DNA from: Zoroaster sp. YZ-2022
Taxonomy: Eukaryota; Echinodermata; Asteroidea; Forcipulatida; Zoroasteridae
Direction: 5' to 3'
Assembly: GCA_029582265.1 (NCBI GenBank)
Contig: CM055830.1
Location: 31,413,172-31,477,171 of the forward strand
Length of the DNA stretch: 64,000 bases
Each line of letters begins with the position of its first letter. Position 1 is the first letter of the stretch. A program made the position numbers and the translations under genes. Positions 22,601-37,600 of the stretch are shown one piece after another. Under the pieces are notes generated by a model. The model was not told the DNA's origin. It saw nothing but the letters and a program-made list of their open reading frames with translations, and ran no database searches.

Positions 22601-25600
22601 GACCACATTCAGTGTGTGTTCGCCATTTGTCGCGTTGAAATTCTAACATAGAGGCGGCTATACAACTTTAGTGGTCTTTACACAATCAATGCGTAAAAAC
22701 TTTTAGTGGTCACTTGGTGGCGCTGATCATCACACATATCGCTGTAAAAGGTAATTGTTCACTTTTCTAATGATTCAAAGTTTTCTAAGCACGCCAAGTC
22801 ATCTACAGACTGATTGGTACTTCTTACTATGTTGTAAGTAAAGGTGAAATCGGCGAAATTCCTTTAAAAGTGGTCAAAGTTGATGATTTTTGTAAACAAA
22901 CTGCGTTACATGTGTGCTGCAGCGAACCTGCCGATGGTACCTTCACACACTTTACACTGTCAAATCAGCGTTTGACAAAAATGGCATATTGATTTGAGAA
23001 TTTGATCAGAGCTGGTTAGGTTTGGTAGGTTACTTAGTAGTTTGTACAAATGTAGGCTTACCAGTAGGCAGTACCACACATATAGTGAATGATGTACTTC
23101 AATATTATTATAATTGAGGAAGGAAGTCAGATTCTTATGACTGTTAGTGACTGACCTTGTGTGTAGTAATATTAATTTAAAAAACAAATATTAATCTAAT
23201 CCCTTGCAAAGACGTCCATGATGCTATTGGTGTGCAACTTTCATCATTACATTAATTATTTGTGTAAATTTAAGAAACTAAAATTATTGAAAATATTTTC
23301 CTCATTAACGTTAGTCGTTAGGCATGGTATGCATTATATTGGAAGGGTGTGTAGGGACCTACCAATACAATAAGACATACCTGATGGCTGCATTGCAGTT
23401 TACTTTATAGTGGCACTTAATTTTCTCACTAAAGTAGCCCAGAAACAAATATCAGCACCTTTATTGAGATAATGAAACAGTCACATCATGGAGGCAGGAT
23501 GTTGTCAAGAATAATTGTGTGCAATTTTGAAAACAACCAATGCCCTTTTCAATTTCAATGGTCCAGCTACTCCAAAATTATACACTTTTTTCCCCATTTT
23601 ATTTACATAAATTAGAACTTCTCTATAATTTTCAAATACTTTATTCTTGGTCCATGTACTTATAAAACCTTCCTATTATTTTTACAGCATGTTCACTGTG
23701 ACATATTATTTTCCTCATGCACATGAATTAGAACTTCTCTGAAATTTCAAATACTTTATTTTTGGTCCATGTACTTATAAAACTTTCCTATTATTTTTTA
23801 CAGCATGTTCACTCTGACGTATTATCTTCCTCATTCACATAAATTAGAACTTCTCTGAAATTTCATATACTTTATTCTTGGTCCATGTACTTATAAATCT
23901 CCAACACTTCGAATTAATGACGTAACCATTTTAACTTCAACCGAACACCTTGTTTTTGTTGTGACAAAAACTTATATCTAGTTGTATTTAAATTTGTCAT
24001 TTTTCAAAGGCATATATCACTACAAGCCTCAGACATAAATGAATTTTGCCTGTATCCGTTATGCCCCTATTTTTAACCTTTATATAAATGATTTATTATA
24101 ATGGAGGGAAATAATTTTGCATTTGAATTGAATGGAATATTTGCATACCCCTAGTCTGTGGTACAATGTAACTGGTGTACATGAACCCGCATTTTAGTCA
24201 CGTGCGTGTGAATCGTTTTTCAGGTGTTTATTTGTATGTAAGAGAACACAAATAATTCTGCTGGTATTTTGAGAATGGGTTTACTGACAAAAACACACGG
24301 GATGATCTTTGACCTGCTGGTGAAATCTAAACTGCAGATTTGACAACAAGTCCAAGGCAAGATTGATTGGAAGGCAAGATTGATGACCCAAATAAAACAG
24401 TCAACTAGCATATTAAATGTTATGGTCTGAAAATATTTACAGTTTTGAAAAAAAAAAAACCAGTTGGGACAAAAATAATTTCTCTGAAATGAACTTTACA
24501 CATACATTTATGCATAGTGTCAGCAATACATGTACATGTACATACTACATGACAAACTCTGTTTACTAAAAGGAACCCGGTTTTATTTGTAATAAATGCC
24601 AAAATATTGTAAGTTTTGTAAATATTTGGACACCCTGTTTTTCAAAGATTTTGATGCCCTACATTCAAGTCTGTATCTAGACTAATCCAGCGACCATTGT
24701 TTTCCGCCATTACTGTCTAAGAGCCGCAACTACAGAGTGTATAAAATATGTTAAGGGCATGTATATAAACACAAATAAAATTAGTAAAAAATTAGTATAA
24801 TTAACCCTCCTACTTTTGGTACCTTTTTCATACAAGTTGATCCACCATTTGAAACCATTCGCTTTTGTGGTTTTGAATGGTGAAATAACTGTACAGTATT
24901 GATTTCCCCCAAATGGTTTTGAATGGTAGGTCAGCTAATACAAAACCTTGTTTGGATCTTTCCAAATGGTAGTACAGCTAATACAAAACCTTGTTTGGAT
25001 ACTTCTAAGTGGTGAATCAATGGACCCTCTATGCATTTGAATGGATTTGAATGGTAGTAAAGCTTGCTACCAACACTGTTCAAATGGTATCACCATGTGT
25101 GTACAAAACCAATGGGCATTTTGGTAAGTGGAAATTTTGAATGGTTTCAAATGGTCAAACAGTAGGAGGGTTAATAAAAAAAATGAGATATTTAACAAAA
25201 TAGTTGTCAGAAGCTTGGATTAACAGTGCCAAGTTTCTGGTAATCGGTCGGCTTCAAAATCGGTGCAGTGATGTGCTTTTTTTGTTTATGCCAACCAGTG
25301 AAAAACCTGATACATGTATCATACACATTATTGGAATCGGACCAAATTTCCCAGAAAACTAAAAACTCTGGAGACCAGAAACCGGAGACTTTTTTTGTTG
25401 GGGGGGGGGGGGGGATCTAAATTAATTTTGTTACATATTTACTGTAAAATCATGCTTCTCAAGATTATTATTATTTTAAGAAATACATCATTTTAAATAA
25501 TTTATTTTTCACATAGCAATATTCCGATGAAAAATAAAGTTCCTGGTAATTGCCATTAACCCTAACCACCCCATATCCTGTGGAAAATGCAGCACTGTTG

Positions 25601-28600
25601 GAAACTGGTACTTTCACCTCTTCAAATGAGGCAAAATTACTACCTGGCAAGAAGTACAGGCCATAAGTGCTGAATATGACAGATCAACAAAAATACATAG
25701 TGCATTTTGAAGATAAGGGCATGTTTCCAAAAAAGTGCACTGATGGATTTCGGAGGATTCAGGAAGGTTCCTAGCCAGAATACCTAGGGGATTAGGGTTT
25801 TAAAATAGCAAAATACATGCGTGATACATCTTTAAATTGAAACCATTTCCTTATTTAAAAAAAAAAAATTACCACTCTTATCTATAGGTTAGCTTCAAAA
25901 CACGGAATGGGTATCACGTGTCAGTGATGTGTATTTACCTGCTGGTTATCATAAATAATAGAAAACCAGTCCTGGAGTAAACAAGTCAAACATCTGCTTG
26001 GATAGTTGACCTCGGGGCCAAAGGTCACCGACCTCTCCTTTGGCAGGTTCTAGTTGTGCCAAAATTCATAATGGGCATGAAGTGAGAAACCCACATTAAT
26101 ATTTATATGTGTACATGCGTGTACATTTTGTATACATGTAGTTTGTACAATGTTTTGTAGAGTATCAATCATGTGTTGACTACTTTTAGGACATAGAGCC
26201 CCCTTTTCCTGATTTCAGGATTTTTTTTTAACTCAGAATTTTCTTGGAAGAAGAGAAGTAGCCACCAAGGAAAGAAAGAAGTAGCCTGTATTGTGTCCAA
26301 ACCTCTTAGTTTCTTGTTGGTGGGGATGTGGAGAGTCTGTAAATCCTCCAAAATCCTCCAAAATCCAGGAGGTTCGGGGGGGGGGGGGGGGGGTTGTCCA
26401 CTAGACCAAAGGGAGACCCAGGCCTGCTACCCATTTTTCAGGACTTTTTACTTTTGTCAAATCACACCCCTGATAATCGCTGATACACGTAAATTAATCT
26501 TCATACATGTATAACACTTAAAATACAAAACAAAAATTAGCAAGAACACTTTTAGCAAGAACTCTGCCCCTTTAACATTAGTAATACCAGTTATTTTCCA
26601 AATTCACCAAAATTGAAACTGACAAAATGGCATACGCTGTTCAAGTAATGTATGGTACAGTGTACGTGATGTAAGAAGCTAGTTATATATTCCAAATTCA
26701 CCAAAATTGAAACTGACAAAATGGTGTACGCTGTTCAAGTAATATATGGTACAGTGTACGTGATGTAAGAAGCTAGTTATATTCCAAATTCAACAAAGTT
26801 CTGACAAAATGGTGTACGCTGTTCAAGTAATGTACAGTGTACGTGATTGATAATAATGTAGATTGCTTTAAATATCTTGAAACGGCAAACAAAATGAGTT
26901 TTGATACGATTAGAGGAAGCATGAAATTACAATGCATGCACATTGTACATGATCAAGAATTCAATTTGGAAATAGGTGGAATATTAAGTCCCGCGTGACT
27001 GATTGGCATTGTGCAAAGAACGGAAATGAAACCTTAGTGAATGAGGCCAAGCTTCATGTGACTTTATTGGAGGGAAGTTAGAACAACTATCGGAAGCAAC
27101 AACCACTGTAGAATTTCAGTGAGTTGTACACACAGTACTCTGAGCCGACACGTGTTATGTCAATTGTCATACAATTATTGTCTTCTGTGGTACGTTTCGT
27201 GGAGTTTTGCACACCAGAGAGGACAAACGGGTCCTGAAGCGAAGCTGAGTGTACCATAATTTGTCCCTAAGAGTGTCATTATCAGTCTCCGAGGGTGTTA
27301 AAAATTCATGAACCACAATGCAGCAGACAGTAATTGTTTGCCTGCTTTATTCCTCTGTTGTTGGAGTACACTTCAGCTTTTTTAAAGAGGGGCTCTTAGG
27401 TCAAATTCATTTTTTGTGCTGTACTCATTTTCCAATCGATAGAGTCCTTATGAAAGTGGGAAAAAAATATCACAAAGTTTCTAACCTCACATTAAAATGG
27501 TGTAAAATTTTATTTTATTTGATACTCTTTCAGTGCGAAATTTAAAACATGACGTCATTGGATGTCAACAATAAATAGGTCTGTACATTGAATACAGGAA
27601 TTTTTCGTTCGTCAAAAAGTCAAATTCAATGCCGTTTTTGATTGAATATCATGGAGATTCAGGAATGAACTAAAAATTCCCCCTACAAAAATGTACAGAC
27701 CCATATATTTGAAATGTGACATTGGATGTTAACAAATTTCACACTGGAAGGGTATCAAATACAATGGCATTTTACGCTGTTTTAACCCTAACTCCCTAGA
27801 GTTATACAAAATACTGAACCAGACAGACTGAATTATTGAAAAGCATACATACAGTACAGATAGGCTGAAACAGGGTTTGTTGTCACCTATGCAAGTTTCG
27901 GTCGGTTAACCGGATAATCGTCCTAGGAGTACTGTTTTATTTACAACATGCAAAAGTCTTGTAAGTTTTGGCTTAGAAGTATTAAATTGAAATAGGCCAG
28001 TGGCATGCAGGCAAGAGAGAGGTACAGACGTTCTAGCCAAAAATTAACCATTTCTTTCTTTATACCCTTTGCAGCTACCCTGTTGTGGACCTTCCTCTAC
28101 CCGGCATAGCACCCATGGAGTTCTCTTCCCCTGTACAAGGATTCAGGGTACCCCTGCAACGCTCCAAAGGACCCATCCAAGACCCTGGCGTGGAGGGCAT
28201 TGTGGCCCCCAGATGGGTAAAATAAATTTAAAAATATGTTCGTGTTGCATTTAATTTTGTTTAAAAAGAATTTAACCCTTTCACTACCATTGGCGACTTT
28301 AGTGGACAACACACATACCCCCTGTTGCTTACCATTGGCGACTTTAGTCGACCAAGGTCACCACACACACAGCACTTAAGGCCCTTTCACACGAGACCGT
28401 TTTAACAAGGGACCTTGACTAAAAATTGCATCCATGTTAAAAAATGGCAAATCCCAGTCGTGTGAAAGCTATCCTTGTTAAATAATTACCACGGACCCTC
28501 GTTATTTATAACAGAGATTGAGACCTCCTCCAAAAAATCGCATCGATGTTAAAATCGCCACGATAGGTCGTGTGAAATGCTTCGTGCGCCCAAACAGGGG

Positions 28601-31600
28601 ACCCTTGCTTTGGCGGTATCATATCGCATGCGCAGAACGCGTCACTAATCAGCTTGCAATAAATCCCGGATGTGTGTTGGTAAACAACTTGTACGTCCCC
28701 ATCACGTTGATCAGTGAATGAAATGGTTTCATCGTAACTCCAAGAGACTTTCTTGGCCCGGACACGCTTATTTTCTCGTTGGATAGCCTTACGTTAGAAA
28801 TCTGGCTCTGTGAATCCGTCGAATTGTTGCAAGTATACTTGATTCGATATCCATAATAAACGAGAATAAAATTGTCGGAAATGGGAAGGAAATGAAAACA
28901 AAATGTGGGAGAAAGTAACGTTTGACCACTGAGGAAGGAAGACATTTTGACTTCGCTGACAACGCTGCTTTTTCTTCGGCGGAAAACCACTGGTAACGAG
29001 AAGAAAGCGTTCAGTGAATAAGCTGTGCGCGCGGTACCAGTGAAATATTGGATTGCACTATCATGACCTTTGACCCTCCATGGAAAACGAGGGACATTAG
29101 TTTTGGCGTGAGTGGAAGTCGTGTGAAAGTTTGTTAAAAAATCGCAAACGACCGAGGCGACAGACAACTGGCGCCCATTACCAAGGACCTTTGTTATCAG
29201 TGCTCGTGTGAAAAGGGCTTTACTTGGGAGTATCATGACCAGCTTTTAAAACAGCTGTATTTTTTCCCTTTGCAGTCCATACCTATGCTATATATGGTTG
29301 GAAAGACTGATTCCTTATCTTTCTAATGGTATAGCCCAACTTACATGTTGCTATTATATAAATCAGACATAATACAAGTCAATCCTTTCAATGGCCATTT
29401 GTGCTATGGAACGCCATACACTAGTGTTACAAAATGCTCTCTGTTTGTGAACGAAGTCAGGGGAAGTAAAATAAATAACCCGATCATTTTATATGCAATG
29501 CCAATGATTTTGGTATCATATGAAAGGGAATTTCATAAGCAACAATCGTTTCATTGAATGTATCTTTCTCCAACAAACTCTTCATGATGAAAAAACGAGT
29601 TTAGAAAAAAGTGCCTGTAAATGGATGCATACTGTTGTGCAATAATGTGTGAATTCATGTGTGAATTCATGCATGACTGGGCAAACAATTCGGTAACCAG
29701 TGGGACATCCTGTTGAAACAAATCAGTAATGAAAGGGTACATGCACATGTAGTTTACAAGACTCATTATTACTGGTTTATAAAGGTTAAAGATATCACCT
29801 GTGTTTTTCATTATTTTCACAGCAATTTCCCAATTTTTGTTTTATTTCATTGGAACATTTTTTTACTTGAATAAGGGAAAACAAATGCTTCAAAATTACA
29901 TATCCTCAAAATAATCGTGAGAAGAACAGTTTTACAGTAAATATGTAAATTACACAATGTAATTTATGAAAATTATCAGGAAAACAAAGTATTTGTTCTT
30001 CCAGATCATTGTTCCAATGGAAACAAGTTTTGGAAATTTCTGATAAAAACAGGCGATAAATCTTTAATAAAAAATGAAACATAAAATTAAAATTTACTAA
30101 TTTTCTTTTCTTTATTGGTAGTTAAAGGGACAGTATCATTACGATCAACAGGGCATGGAATCGGAATGCTAATTTTACATTAACTCATTGACTGAAAATA
30201 ACATCCCACATGATAAGGTCATATTACCGTTGCTGCTGCATAAATGAGCCAGTAATTTTCAGTTGCTGTATTCATCTTAAAACACTGATTCCATGCCCTG
30301 TTCATGACTTCTCTGATCGTAACAATACTGTTCCTTTAATATACATGTATTTGCTGCATGTATTTAGTTCAGCAATGATATATACTACTCAAAACAATTT
30401 AGGGAACACCGGATTTTTAACATCAAATAGGTTTGAAATGTTCCATGAACCGGGATTTTCATTTGCAACCCCCTCTCTCTTTCAGTAGTCATGTCATGAA
30501 ATGTGTAATCACTACATGCATCCTTTATCATCTGTTTCATTGTGCAGTTGTTTCTCATCAATTCTGTGAAACATTGTGTTTATCTGAAATAAATGATCTT
30601 GCTTTAACTGAGATTATTCCGGTGTTCCCTAAATTGTTTTGAGTAGTATATAACAACGATCATATCAAAAATGTTTTAACATTGTCATTGTACATGTACA
30701 GTACATATGTGTATATTATTAATTTGAAAGAGTGTCCATAAGGCCAACAAAAAATGTCTCCAGTTTCTGGTCAAGGGTTGGCTTCAAAATTGGTGGGGTG
30801 ATATGTATTTTTTATTTTTATTTTTATTTTTTTTGCCAATCAGTGAAATACGTGATACATGTATAATCTGTTATTGGAACCAGACCAACTTTACCATACA
30901 CAAAGTATGGTGGCTAAGAGAGGCCTCACAAATCGGGCAAATGTTCATACCCCTATATGATATAGTAATTTAAAAACACAGCCATAATTCCAATCGATCC
31001 AGCAATTCAGCAACTTTGGCTGCAATTGGATATATAGCAAAAAAATAAAAATAAAAAAATAAAAATGTCAAAGCATCTGAGGCAATGCATGCGGAGACCA
31101 GAAACAGGAGACGTTTTTTTTGTTTGGTATGAACACTTCAAAGACAAAATTATGGGAAAATTAAGACTCATGTTTCATTAACTGTGTGGTTTGGAAAGCT
31201 GAAAGGATTTCCAAGCGTATATTTTGAAGTAAATAATTTTTGTCTGTTTACTCAATTGTGGACAGAACAAACGGGCATTTCCAGGTATTGTGTGCAATTA
31301 TGTTAATTAGCCATTTTACATGTAGGTTTAACATTACAATACAATAGCATCATGTGCATGTATGGACCTGTATTATATACATATGTGATGTGATCTGGGA
31401 AAAACCTTCACATGGTGAAATTTGTCATTTTTGTGTTATATACATCAAATTAACGAGGACACTGTGTTGTTTTCAAAACTGTTTTATTCATGATTATTCA
31501 TGATTATTCATGATTATTCTAGGTTGTCTATAACTTGAGTTATGCTGTCGGGAAGTTATAGCCATCGCTGTCCTTAAAAAACAATGGCGGAAACGAAAAA

Positions 31601-34600
31601 CAAAAGACGGCTTTTTAAATATCTGTCATCATAACACTATGTTTTTACATAAAACGATGGAATTTTTATTTAATATTTTCAGGGAATGATCATTTAGATA
31701 TTAACAATTAAAATGGTAACAAAAACTCAAATTGTCAAACAAAAAATTGGGGGACTATTTTGCCATTATCTTCAAAACAAGTTCGCCGACATCCGACGGG
31801 TTTTCCCAGATCGCATCACATATGTACAATGCACACACATACTTGTACTATGACTGTACAATGTACATACTGTACGTATCATGAAGGATGATTAACCCAT
31901 ATCTGCCTAACCATGCAAACACACAAAAGACTATGTGCCTAAGCCCCCACACAGAGATACATTGTTTTTGCACACAATCAAAAAGATTCCTTATGTAGAG
32001 AATATTACAATCACTGACACAGACACATTATATACTGATGGAAAGAGGAGAACATGCACTTTATTATGATGTCAGACTTGTCTAATTTCATATCTGTAAT
32101 CATGAAATACAGTCGGAAAAACATAGTAAATTGGAATTGGACAAAAACACGGTACGGAAAATCACGTAGGTCGGCGTTTGTAGCGTTTTACATATCTACG
32201 GGTTATCACGTAGATCGCCGGATATGGGTTAAGGGAAAGTATCAAATTGGTAATTATCGGATTATCCAATTTGCCCGATTTGTGAGGTCTCTCTTGGCCA
32301 CCATACTTTGTGTATGGGAAATTTGATCTGGTTCCAATAACTTGCGTATACATGTATCACGTACATGTATCACGTACATGTATTTCACTGGTTAAGATTA
32401 CCAAAAAGAAAAAAAAAGAAAAAAAGCGTGTCACCGCACCGATTTTGAAGCCGACCTATGACAAGAAACTGGATACTTTTTTTGGTGGGCCTAACAGAAA
32501 AATAATGGTTATTGGCCTTTCGTTTCGAACATAGCAGGTTCTTTCTCACAGGAAAAATGAGATAGAATACATACATACATACATACATGTACATACAAAA
32601 TACATTGAACACAAGGAAGTTTATACAAGAATTAAATAGTAAACACTCAGAATTATACAGTATAACATTTAGGCTTGGGTGAAACAAAAACTATTGTGCC
32701 ATGGCTTATTGACGGACATACATAATAATAATAATAATAATAATGTGGACTTATATAGCGCACGTATCCACCAAACTGGTGCTCAAGGCACATTATATTA
32801 TTACCCCTGCTCATCAGGCTCATAAATCATTCCTCAAACCATCTCATCTCCCTGGGGAGTATACAGCTCAATTGCTGCCATTACAGCGCATATAGGGCTA
32901 ATCAAACACAACAACCAACTCTGCCCTCACATGTACCCATTTACCCCTGGGTGGAGAGAAACAGTTATGGTGAAGCATTTTGCTCAAGGGCACAAGCACC
33001 ATGGTCGCGGTTGGGATTCGAACCCACATTCTGACGACTCAGCCATCAGAGCACAAATCTGATGCACTAAACCGCTCGACCATGGCACTCCACATGTACA
33101 TTGACCACAGACCATTACCAGACAAAGGACTACAGTGATAGACAAACAGGGGCCAAAAAAAAAAAATGCTGTGTTTCCAGTAACATGTCCACAAAAAATA
33201 ATGGGTTGATAGGTAGGGATTTGTTTGATTTATTTATTTTTAAAAATGGATTTGATGTATATGCACATGTACATGTGCAATACATACATGTACATGTATG
33301 TATATATGTGGAAGTACTTGCAGTGTTTAAAAATAGTCTAACCCTAACTCCTAGGCCCATTTGGTTACACATAACCCGAATCCTTCCTAACACCCTAGGT
33401 CCATTTGCTTACACATAACCTGAATCCTTCCTAACTCCCTAGGCCCATTTGCTTACACATAACCTGAATCCTTCCTAACTCCCTAGGCCCATTTGCTTAC
33501 ACATAACCTGAATCCTTCCTAACTTCCTAGGCCCATTTGCTTACACATAACCTGAATCCTTCCAAACTCCTAGGCCCATTTGCTTACACATAACCTGAAT
33601 CCTTCCTAACTCCTTAGGCCCATTTGCTTACACATAACCTGAATCCTGCCTAACTCCCTAGGCCCATTTGGTTACACATAACCTGAATCCTTCCTAACAC
33701 CCTAGGTCCATTTGCTTACACATAACCTGAATCCTTCCTAACTCCCTAGGCCCATTTGCTTACACATAACCTGAATCCTTCCTACAACTCCCTAGGCCCA
33801 TTTGGTTACACATAACCTGAATCCTCCAAAATCCTTCAGTAGTAAAGCAAGTACATGACATGTATGCACACACGTGTTTCTAATCTGTGATACGTGTACA
33901 TGGCCAGGGACCCTCCCCGCATGCATGGAGCAATAAACAGTGTCCACTGACCCAAGCACTGACCTTGCAATCACTACAACAAACATGGAGGTACATGTAC
34001 CATGGAAAGGCAAGTATGCCTAATAACCTCAATCCTCCAAAATCCTTCGCTTTAGCAAAGAGCATGTAGCATGTAACCTCAATCCTTCAAAATCCTTCAC
34101 TTTAGCAAAGAGGATTTTGGAGGGTTAGGGTTAAACAAGTTTGATCAGGAAATCTGTTTTTGTTTTCTTAATTCTTTTGTATATATACAATATTTTAAAA
34201 ATACACACCTAGGGGGGGGGGGAATCCTGACTTCCTTTCGCGAATATTATTGGTTCAGTCGGGTTACTTGCAATGTTTAAAAATACATTTTAAACAAATT
34301 TGATCAGGAAATCTGTTGGTTTGTTTTCTTAATTTGTTTGTATATACAATACTGTGTTTTAAAAATACAGACCTAGAAAAAAAAATATATATAATTACTG
34401 AAAGGAAAAAAAAAAATCCTGACTCTACCTTTTGCAAATATTAGTGGGTCGGTTGGGTTACTGGAAACACAAGTTATTTGTCTGGACTTGTGTACAAACA
34501 GGTGCCAAGTCATAAATTAAACATTTATGAGTACTACAAGTATTAAGTAGTTTTTTTAAAATAGTTTTCTTGTCATTAGTTTAATTTCCATTGAATAAAT

Positions 34601-37600
34601 TTTGACCTATTTTCTCATTCTTCACATTGAATCACTGTAGTATTCCGGTCCACCGGTCGGTTTCATCCAGCAGTTTGTCATCAATGCGACCGTGTCACCA
34701 TGGCAACGCGGCTTGATCCCCGAAGATGCGTTCCGGTCACCGCTGTCCAAGGCCTTTGACATCCGTCGGGACATTGAGGAGTATCAGACCAGTACAGGGT
34801 AGGAGGATGTTATCTTTTCTTGCCTCGCCATCGATGGCACCGTTAGTTACTATACACAGGCCCGTGATTTCTCAGGATTTTTCCTGATTTCAGGATTTCA
34901 AATCTCCTTTTGCCTCAGAATTTTCTTGAAAGAAGAGAAGTAGCCACCAAGGAAAGAAAGAAGTAGCCTGTATTGTGTCCAAACCTCTCGTTTCTTGTTT
35001 GTGGGGATGCGGAGAGTCTGTAAATCCTCCAAAATTAAGCATCCAGTGAGGTTCAAGAGGCTTTGTCCTCTAGACCAAAGGGAAACCCAGGCCCGCTACC
35101 CATTTTTCAGGATTTTGTACGTTTGTCAAATCACACTCCTGTTACACAGCATGGTTTGAGCATGGACATGCAATATTACTTCCCTGAAAAACTGTAACAT
35201 GTTTTTTTTCCTGATTTTTATGTTTTACAAACCATTGCCTCGTCCACTTTTTTTTTTAAATTTGACTTGAAAATTTCAAATACAAAATAATTTTTCAAGA
35301 TGAATGGAATGTGTACCAACTTTACACCAATTAAATTTTTAGATAATAGTTTATTAACTCGGCTACTTTTGGTTCAGTTTTTCTAGTGAGTTCGCTGACC
35401 ATTTTCTTTTTTTTGCTATCCAGAAAATCAGTGCGTAGCTTCTGTCTGTACGTGACGGAGCCAGCCGACGACTGCAAAGCTACAATGCCCAGACATAACT
35501 GCCTGATGGTGTCTCCCGCCAACGTGTGGGGGGACAGCGTGGAGAGATTCAGGGAGGACGCTAAGCTGGTTAACTCCATCTTCAAGGGCAAGCGTGGTCT
35601 GGAAACACAGCCGAGTATTAAAGGTGAGGAGATCCGTCTTAACCCTAGAACCTCCCCCTGTACAGACAGCTCACAGGCACCCTGCTGAATGCAGTAACAG
35701 AAAAGCATGCAGCCTACTCAAAGACCCATGAAGCTCAAAGGAGGAAACCCGAAGAAATGTGATCCGATCTGTACAAAATGAGTCCAACTAAGCCACCTGT
35801 AAACAATGGCCCTTGTTATGTGAACCAAAAACACCAGGGTAAACCCCATACTCTTCCACGAGAAGTGTTCTGGGTTCTTTTACGTGCATTACTTAATCTA
35901 GTACACAGGACCTACGGCTTAACCTCCCATCCGAAGCAGGAAGCAATTATGGTTAAGTGTCTTGGAGTGCCATGGTCGAGCGGTTTAGAGCATCGGATTT
36001 GTGTTCTGATGGCTGTGTCGTCAGAATGTGGGTTCGAATCCCAGCCGCCACTGGGGTGCTTGTGTCCTTGAGCAAGACACTTTACCATAATTGCTCCTCT
36101 CCACCCAGGGGTAAATGGGTACCTGTGAGGGCAGAGTTGGTTGTTGTGTTTGATTAGCCCTATATGCGCCGAAATGGCAGCAATTGAGCTGTATACTCCC
36201 CAGGGAGCTGAGATGGTTTCAGGAATGATTTATGAGCCGGGGTAATAATGTAATGCGCCTTGAGCACCAGTTTGGTGGATACGTGTGCCATATAAGTCCA
36301 CATTATTATTATTATTGCTCAAGGACACAAGCGCCGTGACTAGCCATGCCGAGATTTGAACCCACATTCTGACAACACCGATGCACTAGACTGCTCGGTC
36401 TGACTGTTAGAGGCCCACTTATACCAACCTCCCCAATGTTGTATCCTCAATCATAACTTCTCTCCAAAGAAAATAAGCATACTCAAAGAAGCAGTTATAC
36501 CAACCTCCCCAATATTGTATCCTCGATCATGACTTTTCTCCAAAGAAAATAAGCATACTCAAAGAAGCAGTTATACCAATCTCCCCAATGTTGTACCCTC
36601 GATCATGACTTCTCTCCAAAGAAAATAAGCATACTCAAAGAAGCAGTTATACCAATCTCCCCAATATTGTATCCTCGATCATGACTTTTCTCCAAAAAAA
36701 ATAAGCATACTCAAAGAAGCAGTTATACCAACCTCCCCAATATTGTATCCTCGATCATGACTTTTCTCCAAAGAAAATAAGCATACTCAAAGAAGCAGTT
36801 ATACCAATCTCCCCAATGTTGTACCCTTGATCATGACTTCTCTCCAAAGAAAATAAGCATACTCAAAGAAGCAGTTATACCAACCTCCCCAATATTGTAT
36901 CCTCGATCATGACTTTTCTCCAAAGAAAATAAGCATACTCAAAGAAGCAGTTATACCAATCTCCCCAATATTGTACCCTCGATCATGACTTTTCTCCAAA
37001 GAAAATAAGCATACTCAAAAGAAGCAGTTATACCAATCTCCCCAATATTGTATCCTCGATCATGACTTTTCTCCAAAGAAAAAAAGCATACTCAAAGAAG
37101 CAGTTATACCAATCTCTCCAATATTGTACCCTCGATCATGACTTTTCTCCAAAGAAAATAAGCATACTTAAAAGAAGCATTTATACCAATCTCCCCAATA
37201 TTGTATCCTCGATCATGACTTTTCTCCAAAGAAAATAAGCATACTCAAAGAAGCAGTTATACCAATCTCCCCAATATTGTATCCTCGATCATGACTTTTC
37301 TCCAAAGAAAATAAGCATACTCAAAGAAGCAGTTATACCAATCTCCCCAATGTTGTATCCTCGATCATGACTTTTCTCCAAAGAAAATAAGCATACTCAA
37401 AGAAGCAGTTATACCAATCTCCCCAATGTATTATCCTCGATCATGACTTTTCTCCAAAGAAAATAAGCATACTCAAAGAAGCAGTTATACCAACCTCCCC
37501 AATATTGTATCCTCGATCATGACTTTTCTCCAAAGAAAATAAGCATACTCAAAGAAGCAGTTATACCAATCTCCCCAATATTGTATCCTCGATCATGACT

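Noticed and set aside
28649..29236. 195-codon minus-strand protein
   Set aside because: It spans an inserted element and its flank, shows no motif, and the related uninterrupted repeat at 41114-41670 has no such frame.
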